Program-made: the position numbers and the translations under genes
Assembly (NCBI GenBank): GCA_026002265.1
Contig: BOBG01000021.1
Span: 1 to 23,850, forward strand
Reading direction: 5' to 3'
Length of the DNA stretch: 23,850 nt
Source of the DNA: Spirochaetia bacterium
GTDB lineage: Bacteria; Spirochaetota; Spirochaetia; Treponematales; Breznakiellaceae
In this document: positions 6,487 through 12,926 of the stretch, piece by piece
Layout: each line of letters starts with the position of its first letter
Numbering within the stretch: position 1 is the stretch's first letter
Notes under the pieces: model-generated
Told to the model about the DNA's origin: nothing
The model's database searches: none
The model's input: the letters and a program-made list of their open reading frames with translations, nothing else

Positions 6487-7068
6487 TCACCATTCCCGCA
6501 CCACCGGAAGCGGTCTTTCGATCTGCATCGTGTCGCCGGATTGAGTTACCAAAAACAGTCCCTGACTCAAGGCAAATTTCCGGACTTCCTTTTTTACTAC
6601 CGCACCGGCCACGGCTCCAAGCAGCTTTTTGTTTTCCCATGTCCGGCCCTTGCTTTGTTTACGCATATTCTCTAGCCGGCGTAAATGATCTTCGACATCA
6701 TCTTGCTCTAACTTCGTTTTAACTTCGACCGCCATCACCGCACCGCCGTCCCACAGCATAATATCAATTTCAAACAACCGCCGGCCCTGACTATCTTTAA
6801 CGACATGATCCGGTGAAATTTCCGCAAACTGAAATCCAAGAGCATTAAACTTTTCCATAATGCCGGCTTTAACCATTTCCTCTGCGAGTGCGCCGAAACT
6901 AAGCCCTAAATCTCCCATCTTTTTATCGAGTCGCTTGGCAGACTCCTTCATCTCATTCGCAGATTCCTTCATTTCATTCTGCATCTCCTGAAACTTCCGG
7001 TCAGTCTCCTGAAACATTGCCCAGACTTGCTCAAAGGTCAATCCCATTGTTGGTTGTCTTTCCTCCAT
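6487..7068 (-). CDS. DUF3782-type PD-(D/E)XK nuclease-like protein, copy B
   Basis: A 193-residue near-duplicate of the protein at 4881-5504 with one FQETDRK heptad in place of three. The other visible changes are one Ala for Val in the DGG-AVMAVEVKTK segment, one Lys for Glu and one Arg for Lys. The D...ExK core (FEID and EVK) and the coiled coil are intact, so both copies could be active. The ATG at 7068 is 9 bases after GGAGG, as in copy A. Upstream lie a shared promoter and the hairpin terminator of the outer-membrane protein gene; it has its own terminator at 6450-6479. The near-identity points to a very recent duplication or to gene conversion. Confidence 0.8.
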   Translation of the reverse strand: MEERQPTMGLTFEQVWAMFQETDRKFQEMQNEMKESANEMKESAKRLDKKMGDLGLSFGALAEEMVKAGIMEKFNALGFQFAEISPDHVVKDSQGRRLFEIDIMLWDGGAVMAVEVKTKLEQDDVEDHLRRLENMRKQSKGRTWENKKLLGAVAGAVVKKEVRKFALSQGLFLVTQSGDTMQIERPLPVVREW

Positions 7069-7088
7069 ACCATTTTTCCTCCAATACC

Positions 7089-7116
7089 AATATACACCTG
7101 AAAACGCCGGTAGCAA
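7089..7116 (-). promoter_or_regulatory. candidate promoter of DUF3782 copy B
   Basis: TTGCTA (7111-7116) and TATATT (7089-7094) with a 16-base spacer on the minus strand, starting in the T-run of the outer-membrane gene terminator. It is the counterpart of the copy A promoter with one base pair changed in the -35. Confidence 0.38.
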
Positions 7117-7146
7117 AAAAAAGCCGGCCCCATGAAGGGAACCGGC
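7115..7146 (-). terminator. rho-independent terminator of the outer-membrane protein gene
   Basis: On the minus strand, about 48 bases after the stop at 7195: a 9-bp GCCGGTTCC/GGGGCCGGC stem (two G-U pairs) with a loop over CTTCAT, followed by eight T. Confidence 0.8.
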
Positions 7147-7194
7147 AATTACGGGATCAGGGCATCACCGAGGAAAATCCTCGTGAACTACAAA

Positions 7195-8490
7195 TTAGAA
7201 GCCGTAGCCGAAGCCGACCGGGACTGACCAGAGGAAATCACCAGCGGCATTAGTACCGAATTTGAAACCGCAGTACACGTTTCCGCCGGCAAAGCTCTTT
7301 GCAACGTACGGGATGGCTTCCCATATAAAAGAAGACTCTTGATTATAATAAGTAGCAATCTTTCCCTCATCCTCGCCTACACTTTGGATACCAAACAGCA
7401 GACCGGCTTTGAGTGCGCCAAGGTTGTAGTCGAGATCGAGATCAAAACCAATTTGTGTACCCGGTGTTACTGTACCAGTAGTGCCTAAGTCCAATTTTCC
7501 ACCCAAGAAAACCCGCGCGTGAACATTAACACTCAGAGCATCCGCTGTGTAGGTGGCACCAAGCGCGATTTCTAGAGGACTGGTAAATGCATCCTTTGTA
7601 ACATAAGGATTTTGACCACTAAATCCAGCAGGAAGTGGAATTGAAGCAAATTTACCGTCAGCAGCAACTGTACCGTCAACAAATGTAAGTTTACCGAGCG
7701 GTATTTTCGCGCCGATCAATACCTGTACACCAGCAATCGCTGTAACATTTACAGCCGCCTGCAAAGTAGCGCCACTCGTAGTATTTGGAACATCACCAGT
7801 TCCAGCCTTAGGACCGGCAGTAGGTCTACCAATCTCTACATTATTCGCATCTCCGAAGAATCCGAGTCTTATGTCAAGGAGATCGGGAAGCGTGAATGTT
7901 GCAGCAGCGCTGATAGGAGCAAGTAATCCGTCATCATAAGTATAAACATAAGGAGAAGCGGCAGTATTAGCACCAGTCCTGATAAGAACAACAGTCCCTC
8001 TATTCCATAGAATACCATCAGCGCCGATGTTGATACCAATAGCGAGATTATCAATGGGGAACAGCTCTATTAGAGCGCCGGCTTTACCAAATCCGGTGAA
8101 AAGGTCGCCACCACCACCGCCATATCCTGAACCGCCCAGTTTATCTTGAGCATCAAGATTCCATATTGTAACGCCTTCGCGATGATCGATCTGTCCGATT
8201 GTGAGCTTAAACTGCTTGATCGGCTGCCACCATCCCCATGTTACCTCTCCAGCAATTCCACCTTTATTCGCGTTGATACGAGTCTGGACACCAAATGTAC
8301 CCTCTTCGTTTTTCGCCGCGGCTGATAACCGGACTCTGCTATTTCCAAGCCCCCATTTCGAACTCAGATCTGTCCCGTCTGAGCTTATGGGACTCCAGCT
8401 AAGTTCAGCGTCCCCACTCCACGAAAATTCCGCAAATACCGATCCGGTAACCAGCGTAAGCGCAGCCAACAAACTAAAAATTTTTTTCAT
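7195..8490 (-). CDS. outer-membrane beta-barrel protein with signal peptide
   Basis: A 431-residue secreted protein. It starts MKKIFSLLAALTLVTGSVFA with predicted cleavage after A20, then alternates short amphipathic strands rich in Gly, aromatic and polar residues, and ends in ...GFGYGF. A C-terminal Phe is the usual barrel-assembly (BamA) signal. The frame is open for another 63 codons upstream, but ATG 8490 has AAAGGAG 9 bases before it and begins the signal peptide. It has a near-consensus promoter and its own terminator. Proteins of this look in treponemes are porin-like or of unknown function; I see no recognisable named family and give none. It lies inside the block of repeated nuclease-like genes, in the same orientation. 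Confidence 0.8.
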   Translation of the reverse strand: MKKIFSLLAALTLVTGSVFAEFSWSGDAELSWSPISSDGTDLSSKWGLGNSRVRLSAAAKNEEGTFGVQTRINANKGGIAGEVTWGWWQPIKQFKLTIGQIDHREGVTIWNLDAQDKLGGSGYGGGGGDLFTGFGKAGALIELFPIDNLAIGINIGADGILWNRGTVVLIRTGANTAASPYVYTYDDGLLAPISAAATFTLPDLLDIRLGFFGDANNVEIGRPTAGPKAGTGDVPNTTSGATLQAAVNVTAIAGVQVLIGAKIPLGKLTFVDGTVAADGKFASIPLPAGFSGQNPYVTKDAFTSPLEIALGATYTADALSVNVHARVFLGGKLDLGTTGTVTPGTQIGFDLDLDYNLGALKAGLLFGIQSVGEDEGKIATYYNQESSFIWEAIPYVAKSFAGGNVYCGFKFGTNAAGDFLWSVPVGFGYGF

Positions 8491-8571
8491 AAAATATTCT
8501 CCTTTTGGAATATTTGGAATGTATTGTACAGGACAAAAGCCCTGTAACAGACACAACGATCTGTAACCGTC

Positions 8572-8600
8572 ATTATTGACTCGAATGCTAATAATGTCAA
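8572..8600 (-). promoter_or_regulatory. promoter of the outer-membrane protein gene
   Basis: Consensus -35 TTGACA (8595-8600) and -10 AATAAT (8572-8577), with a 17-base spacer. The 5' leader would be about 75 bases and contains an ACAGG/CCTGT hairpin near 8525-8545. Confidence 0.6.
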
Positions 8601-8716
8601 TAAAAATTTCGATAAAAATGATCAGTTTAGTCATGAACATCACCATAGTTCCGGCACCGGTAACTACAGCGCTGATCAACAGAAGCCGATTTTTTGGAAA
8701 TGCTTGACAAAAATTG

Positions 8717-9166
8717 GTTGCTACTTCCTTATCCTCTGTGGTTACAGATTCTTGATAACTTCAACAGATAGATCGGTTCCGGCTGCTATCTGCTCAGCCG
8801 GCAATCCCATCAGCTTCAATTTCCGGGCAGTCTCCAGTTTCTCTTCCTGCCGACCCTCTTGTCTGCCCTCTGCCCTCCATTTCGTTATCCAGCCGGATTC
8901 CTCTAACACCTGTTCAAACGTCAGTTTTGACACTTCTGTTACCTTCGTGGTTGCACTTCCTTATCCTCTGTGGTTACAGATTCTTGATAACTTCAACAGA
9001 TAGATCGGTTCCGGCTGCTATCTGCTCAGCCGGCAATCCCATCAGCTTCAATTTCCGGGCAGTCTCCAATTTCTCTTCTTGTCTGCCCTCTGCCCTCCAT
9101 TTCGTTATCCAGCCGGATTCCTCTAACACCTGTTCAAACGTCAGTTTTGACACTTCTGTTACCTCC
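8717..9166. repeat. tandem duplication of the 3' end of Rpn-like gene B
   Basis: Sequence from about 8717 to 8944 is repeated from about 8949 to 9166 with an offset near 232 bases. The second unit lacks 12 bases (codons for GRQE) present in the first. Both encode the C-terminal tail of the Rpn-like protein. Confidence 0.85.
8742..8933 (-). pseudogene. orphan C-terminal fragment of an Rpn-like gene
   Basis: A 63-codon open frame whose product would match only the last part of the Rpn-like proteins (MSKLTFEQVLEES... to EVIKNL). It arose by tandem duplication of the 3' end of the gene at 8974-9660 and lies directly downstream of it. The Met that opens it is internal in the full-length relatives, and no ribosome site is evident. 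It is most likely a remnant, although translation as a small helical peptide cannot be ruled out. Confidence 0.7.
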
Positions 9167-9660
9167 CTCACTATTTCAGGATTCGCCTCAAATATAGTAT
9201 ACAGATAAATCCCCACATTCGGATCCTTTCCCCGTTCCAAACTCGCCTTAAAAATATTCTGCATCCTTTTGCTATTCAAATCGTTATTTAAATTCCTTAG
9301 CCATACATCTTCAGACTCCGGCAATCTTTTGCTCTCAATAATTTGTATCGGGATTATATCGCCGGTTACCCGGTAAATACCAGGACTTGCTTCCACCGCA
9401 GTATAACCGCGAACGTCAGTTATATGTTTGAGCAAATCCCGCGGATGCCGAGTTTCCACAAATGTTATTGTAACATCAGTTACCGGAATATTATTGAGTG
9501 ATATATACAAACACGCATACCCATATACTTTGTAAAAATCTGCAATAGACACATAATCTTCCGGGCTTTTGTACTCAATAATATTTTCTTTTTTGAAGAT
9601 GACGCCAATATTTTTTGTGATAACAAGATCGGCTGGTTTTTTGATTATGAGTAGGTCCAT
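8974..9660 (-). CDS. Rpn-like nuclease-family protein, copy B (start codon lost, probably decaying)
   Basis: The frame encodes 228 residues from an internal Met and is roughly three quarters identical by eye to the protein at 5589-6401, keeping the D (MDLLII), the E-Y-K of NIIEYKSPEDY and the helical tail. Similarity continues upstream in the same frame to about 9777 (WHPAFYGAIKLELEEYQDSLEF...), so the gene once had some 38 more codons. The stretch where copy A has its ATG shows GTT-AAA-GAA, and I find no ATG, GTG or TTG before the upstream in-frame stop. The gene is therefore 5'-damaged, or starts at a rare codon or at the internal Met. No promoter or Shine-Dalgarno site is seen before 9660. 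Confidence 0.65.
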   Translation of the reverse strand: MDLLIIKKPADLVITKNIGVIFKKENIIEYKSPEDYVSIADFYKVYGYACLYISLNNIPVTDVTITFVETRHPRDLLKHITDVRGYTAVEASPGIYRVTGDIIPIQIIESKRLPESEDVWLRNLNNDLNSKRMQNIFKASLERGKDPNVGIYLYTIFEANPEIVREVTEVSKLTFEQVLEESGWITKWRAEGRQEEKLETARKLKLMGLPAEQIAAGTDLSVEVIKNL

Positions 9661-9934
9661 AATGAGCGGGTCTTTATTCAGTTGGTACTCGGTGATAAAT
9701 TCGAGTGAATCCTGGTATTCTTCCAGTTCTAGTTTGATGGCTCCATAAAAAGCTGGATGCCAACTAATTGTTTCTTTAACAACCCCGGTTGGGGCTAATG
9801 TGATGGGAGCCTTTAATCCGGTCGAGTACCCACCCGTTCTGCTTCAAAACAGCTATCACCTGACATAGAGTCACGCATCACCTATACACTACACATAGTG
9901 CGCTATCAAGAATATTTCTGTCCGCACACTTAGC

Positions 9935-9963
9935 TTGCATTAAATAACATTGTAGCCGATAAT
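9935..9963 (+). promoter_or_regulatory. promoter region of the FapA-family gene (sigma-28 or sigma-70)
   Basis: GCCGATAA (9955-9962) is an exact match to the sigma-28 flagellar -10, although no TAAA stands 15 bases upstream. Overlapping it, TTGCAT (9935-9940) and GATAAT (9958-9963) are 17 bases apart and make a fair sigma-70 promoter, with the same -35 as the cheY promoter. The rest of the 9781-9990 gap shows only a small CCCC/GGGG hairpin near 9783-9796 and no gene. Confidence 0.45.
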
Positions 9964-9990
9964 GAATAAAGGAATTTTTTCGGGGGATCT

Positions 9991-11952
9991 ATGATCGATT
10001 TTGCTCAATTACAAGAGCTTATCAGAATCCAATTGGCAGAGGACCGGGCAATACGTATGGTTGATGCTTCTGGGACCTCTCTGGAAGCGGCAGTCACGGA
10101 GGCGGCAACACTGCTCAATCTTCCGGTACGGCGGATTGAATATGAAATTCTTGAACGCGGTTTCCCCGGCTTCCTCGGTATGGGAAAAAAGGAATGGGCG
10201 ATTCGTGCTTATCAACATAATGTTCTTAAACAAAGCATTAGCGAGCTGATCGAGTCTAAAGAAGAAGCTGAGGCTGAAGCTGAAGAAGTCATTGCAGATA
10301 AAGACGGAGCGGTCTATGTTCATCTGAGTATTGACGGTGTTCTCCTCAAGGTTGTACCTCCGGTTGGTAATGGAAAAATGGCCTCAGAAGCTGATGCAAT
10401 GCTGGCACTTCGCTCTCGGAATGTGACTGATATTGATAAAGAAGCTGTGAGAGCAGCCGTGAAAGATGCAGAAGGCGTATACACCCATGTCGGGAATTTC
10501 GATCATAAATTTACTGATGACAGTATGATTTCGGTGAATATAGCTGAAGACGAGATGAAAGCCTTTATTTCGCTTACGCTGCCGGGTACGCGCGGGTGCG
10601 ATCAAACCGTTGATGCATTGATTACTTTTTTGAAAAATAAAAAGATCGTATACGGCATCCGTGAAAAATTTCTTGTCGATTTTATGGATCAACCCATTTA
10701 CCGGGAACAAGTTCTTGTAGCTGAAGGACTGTTACCGCAAAATGGTAAAAATGCACAGATGGAGTACTTCTTTCAAACCGATCAGTCCAAGGTGCGTTTA
10801 CAAGAGGGAAGAGGCGGCCAGATCGATTTTAAACAGCTTAATATTATTCATAATGTCATAGAAAATCAGCCATTAGCAAAACGGATTCATGCAACTGACG
10901 GAATCACCGGCCGTACTGTTACCGGAAAATATTTGCCGGCCAAAGACGGCAATGAAATGGATCTTCCCCTTGGGAAAAATACCCATGCTGACAAGGACGG
11001 CGACACCATTCTCTCCGATATTCATGGCCAGGTTGTACTTGTCGGCGGTAAAGTAAATGTTGAACCTGTGTACACAGTGCCCGGTAATGTCAACCTAAAA
11101 ACCGGAAATATTGTTTTCCTTGGGACAGTGGTCGTGCAGGGCAGTGTTGAAGATGGATTTTCCGTAAAGGCAGCCGGAAATATCGAAGTCAATGGAACGG
11201 TTGAACGGGCAAATCTCGAAGCTGAAGGCGATATTATCGTTCATCAAGGTATTGTCGGCAAAGGCGTCGGCTCTGTCAAGGCCGGTAAATCGTTGTGGGC
11301 ACGGTTTATTGAAAATTGTAATGTGGAAACCGGCGACATGGTGATCGTGTCTGACGGTATTATCAACTCAAAAATTGATGCGAATAAACGGATTATCTGT
11401 CAAGGAAAACGGGCGCACATTGTCGGAGGGCGGCTCCGGGCTTCAGAAGAGATCAGTGCGTTGCTCATCGGCAGTTCAACAGGCGGCACTGAAACGATTT
11501 GTGAGGTGGGCATTGATCCGAAGAGCAAATCCCAGTTGGAAGCGCTTATAGATAACAAAGCCTCGATGCAAAAAGAAACGGAAGAGATTCAACTAAATAT
11601 TCAAACCCTTGTCAACATAAAAAAGCAGCGTAAATCGTTACCGGAAGACAAAGAACAAGTTCTGATCGAGTTGGTCGGCCGCCGGAAAGAGTTGTTAATA
11701 GATATACAAAAAACTGACGAACAAATAGTTGTCATTCAGGAATTCCTTGCTAACTTGAAAGCTAGAGGGAAAGTTTCGGCCGGTAACAAAGTCTTCCCCG
11801 GTGTCAAGATCGTCATCCGGGATATTACGGAACAGATCCGGAACGAGTACAAAGCGGTGACATTCACTCTGGAGAATGGTTTGGTCCGCAGCGGAAAATA
11901 TGAAGAGCCGGATGAAGAGTCAAAAAAACAGCCTGAAGGATATATGGAGTAA
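9991..11952 (+). CDS. FapA family (DUF342) protein with N-terminal Jag_N-like domain
   Basis: A 653-residue cytoplasmic protein. Residues 1-75 resemble the Jag_N domain (ending GFPGFLGMGKKEWAIRA), which in KhpB/Jag precedes RNA-binding modules. A central region leads into the FapA beta-helix. Its hallmark repeats are visible at about 363-430 as stacked turns of the type GNVNLKTGNIVFLGTVVVQG, GNIEVNGTVERANLEAEGDI. Residues about 510-585 form a charged coiled coil. FapA homologues are tied to flagellar assembly and polar localisation, but their biochemical role is not settled. The ATG follows GGGGG with 4-5 bases spacing. The next gene starts 2 bases after the stop, so they are translationally coupled. 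The downstream SwrB-like gene supports a motility role. Confidence 0.85.
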   Translation: MIDFAQLQELIRIQLAEDRAIRMVDASGTSLEAAVTEAATLLNLPVRRIEYEILERGFPGFLGMGKKEWAIRAYQHNVLKQSISELIESKEEAEAEAEEVIADKDGAVYVHLSIDGVLLKVVPPVGNGKMASEADAMLALRSRNVTDIDKEAVRAAVKDAEGVYTHVGNFDHKFTDDSMISVNIAEDEMKAFISLTLPGTRGCDQTVDALITFLKNKKIVYGIREKFLVDFMDQPIYREQVLVAEGLLPQNGKNAQMEYFFQTDQSKVRLQEGRGGQIDFKQLNIIHNVIENQPLAKRIHATDGITGRTVTGKYLPAKDGNEMDLPLGKNTHADKDGDTILSDIHGQVVLVGGKVNVEPVYTVPGNVNLKTGNIVFLGTVVVQGSVEDGFSVKAAGNIEVNGTVERANLEAEGDIIVHQGIVGKGVGSVKAGKSLWARFIENCNVETGDMVIVSDGIINSKIDANKRIICQGKRAHIVGGRLRASEEISALLIGSSTGGTETICEVGIDPKSKSQLEALIDNKASMQKETEEIQLNIQTLVNIKKQRKSLPEDKEQVLIELVGRRKELLIDIQKTDEQIVVIQEFLANLKARGKVSAGNKVFPGVKIVIRDITEQIRNEYKAVTFTLENGLVRSGKYEEPDEESKKQPEGYME

Positions 11953-11954
11953 TT

Positions 11955-12287
11955 ATGGCGGTGCAACCAATTGATCTACAAACGTTGTTTACTCAAGTAG
12001 AAAAAATCGGCAAAGAGCAGGGAGCTTTAAGGGAAGGAGCCGCACTTCACCAAGCTTGGCAGGGTGCAGAATCCCAACGGAAGCTGGACGAACATATCCG
12101 GGCAGTCAATGAATCTCAGAATATCGGCGAGGGTGTGGAACCGGTAAAGGATCGCCGCGGAGGACGCAATTCCGGTAAAGAACATAAGCGCCATAATTCA
12201 GAACAAGATTCAACCGATTCCGGCTATTCCAACGCTCCAATTTTCAAGGATCCGGCACTAGGGAAAAATTTAGATTTCAGCGGCTGA
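11955..12287 (+). CDS. small hydrophilic protein of unknown function, coupled to the FapA-family gene
   Basis: A 110-residue protein with no signal peptide or membrane segment. Residues 1-60 are probably helical (DLQTLFTQVEKIGKEQ...), and the second half is highly charged and low in hydrophobic residues, with a basic run near 66-80 (DRRGGRNSGKEHKRH), so probably disordered. Its start lies 2 bases after the previous stop, and its ribosome site GGAG is inside the end of that gene, which argues that it is real and co-translated. I do not recognise a named family; position between a FapA-family and a SwrB-like gene suggests a motility accessory factor. Confidence 0.7.
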   Translation: MAVQPIDLQTLFTQVEKIGKEQGALREGAALHQAWQGAESQRKLDEHIRAVNESQNIGEGVEPVKDRRGGRNSGKEHKRHNSEQDSTDSGYSNAPIFKDPALGKNLDFSG

Positions 12288-12291
12288 ATTT

Positions 12292-12350
12292 GGGGTCAGA
12301 CCTCTTGTATTTTGTTACACCATAACGATATACAAAGGGGTCAGACCTCG
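12292..12350 (+). repeat. two direct REP cores between operon genes
   Basis: GGGGTCAGACCTC occurs at 12292-12304 and again at 12337-12349 in the same orientation. The first is followed by TTGTAT and the second preceded by ATACAAA, so the two units also carry inverted arms. They are the T variant of the core that flanks the RAYT gene. A perfect palindrome CTTTTCCGGAAAAG follows at 12355-12368. Confidence 0.75.
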
Positions 12351-12434
12351 ATCCCTTTTCCGGAAAAGCGCGAGCCTTCCCTTGCTTCGGCAGGCAGTGT
12401 ATCGAATCGCGCTAGGCATATCCCGGAGAAAACC

Positions 12435-12926
12435 ATGGATTGGTCATTAATTGTTTCGCTTATCAGTCTTGGGTGCTGCGGGTTGTTTTTTTTGTATTGC
12501 CGCAGTTATCTGGACAAACGGACTTCTGAAGAGCGGATTTTAGCGGAATTCCAGGAAGAAATCGAAAAACTCATCGTACAAATTGATGAGGCCACGGATC
12601 GTGACAGTACTTTGGTCGAGGATCGTATAACAAAAACCCGGAAAATTCTTGACGAAGTTGATAAACACCTCGCACTGTATGTCCGGGAATTAGACCGCCG
12701 GGTTCCGGAACCAGTTTTACATGAGGCACCAGCCGCTCCGCCCATGCCGGTTATTCAACCAACAGAAAAGCTGCAACCTACGCTGTTGGAACAGGTTACA
12801 GCCATGTACCGGGCCGGCATCGATCCGAGTCTGATCGCAATTAAATTGAGAATCACTCAGACCGAAGCCGAAATTGCCTGCGCGCTTCTCGAATCAACTA
12901 AAGCTGGACCCGAATCCCAAGGGTAG
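12435..12926 (+). CDS. SwrB-like single-pass membrane protein
   Basis: A 163-residue protein with one N-terminal membrane helix (about residues 4-22), a charged coiled coil (30-90), a Pro-rich linker (91-110) and a C-terminal helix-turn-helix-like segment (115-153, LLEQVTAMYRAGIDPSLIAIKLRITQTEAEIACALL). This order matches SwrB/DUF6115 proteins of Bacillus and Clostridium, which assist flagellar type III export and often lie near sigD and FapA-family genes. The open frame begins earlier, but ATG 12435 has CGGAG 6 bases upstream and opens the membrane helix; the earlier part is REP-derived. The last 29 bases overlap the convergent gene at 12898-13887. The family assignment is by architecture and context, not by clear sequence identity. 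Confidence 0.7.
   Translation: MDWSLIVSLISLGCCGLFFLYCRSYLDKRTSEERILAEFQEEIEKLIVQIDEATDRDSTLVEDRITKTRKILDEVDKHLALYVRELDRRVPEPVLHEAPAAPPMPVIQPTEKLQPTLLEQVTAMYRAGIDPSLIAIKLRITQTEAEIACALLESTKAGPESQG

Larger units (their letters stand above)
6486..7146. repeat. segmental duplication, direct repeat of 4880-5582
   Basis: The 661-bp block is almost identical to 4880-5582 (703 bp). The 42-bp length difference equals two 21-bp heptad units. The duplicated unit runs from the stop codon of DUF3782 through the gene, its promoter and the upstream hairpin terminator, and similarity stops sharply on both sides. Confidence 0.9.

Noticed and set aside
4856..6722. Plus-strand open frames across the DUF3782 copies
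   Set aside because: They lie opposite well-supported minus-strand genes, occur equally in both duplicates, and show no family motif.
8491..8679. N-terminal extension of the outer-membrane protein frame
   Set aside because: It covers the promoter and leader; the signal peptide and ribosome site place the start at 8490.
8704..8732. Plus-strand promoter starting TTGACA at 8704
   Set aside because: No acceptable -10 at the right distance and no plus-strand gene downstream.
9781..9900. Possible tRNA or small structured RNA
   Set aside because: Short complementary runs exist (CCCC/GGGG), but I could not build a cloverleaf with a proper T-arm, anticodon arm and acceptor stem.
12312..12434. Earlier in-frame start for the SwrB-like gene
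   Set aside because: The extra 41 codons are REP-derived and have no ribosome site; ATG 12435 has CGGAG and opens the membrane helix.
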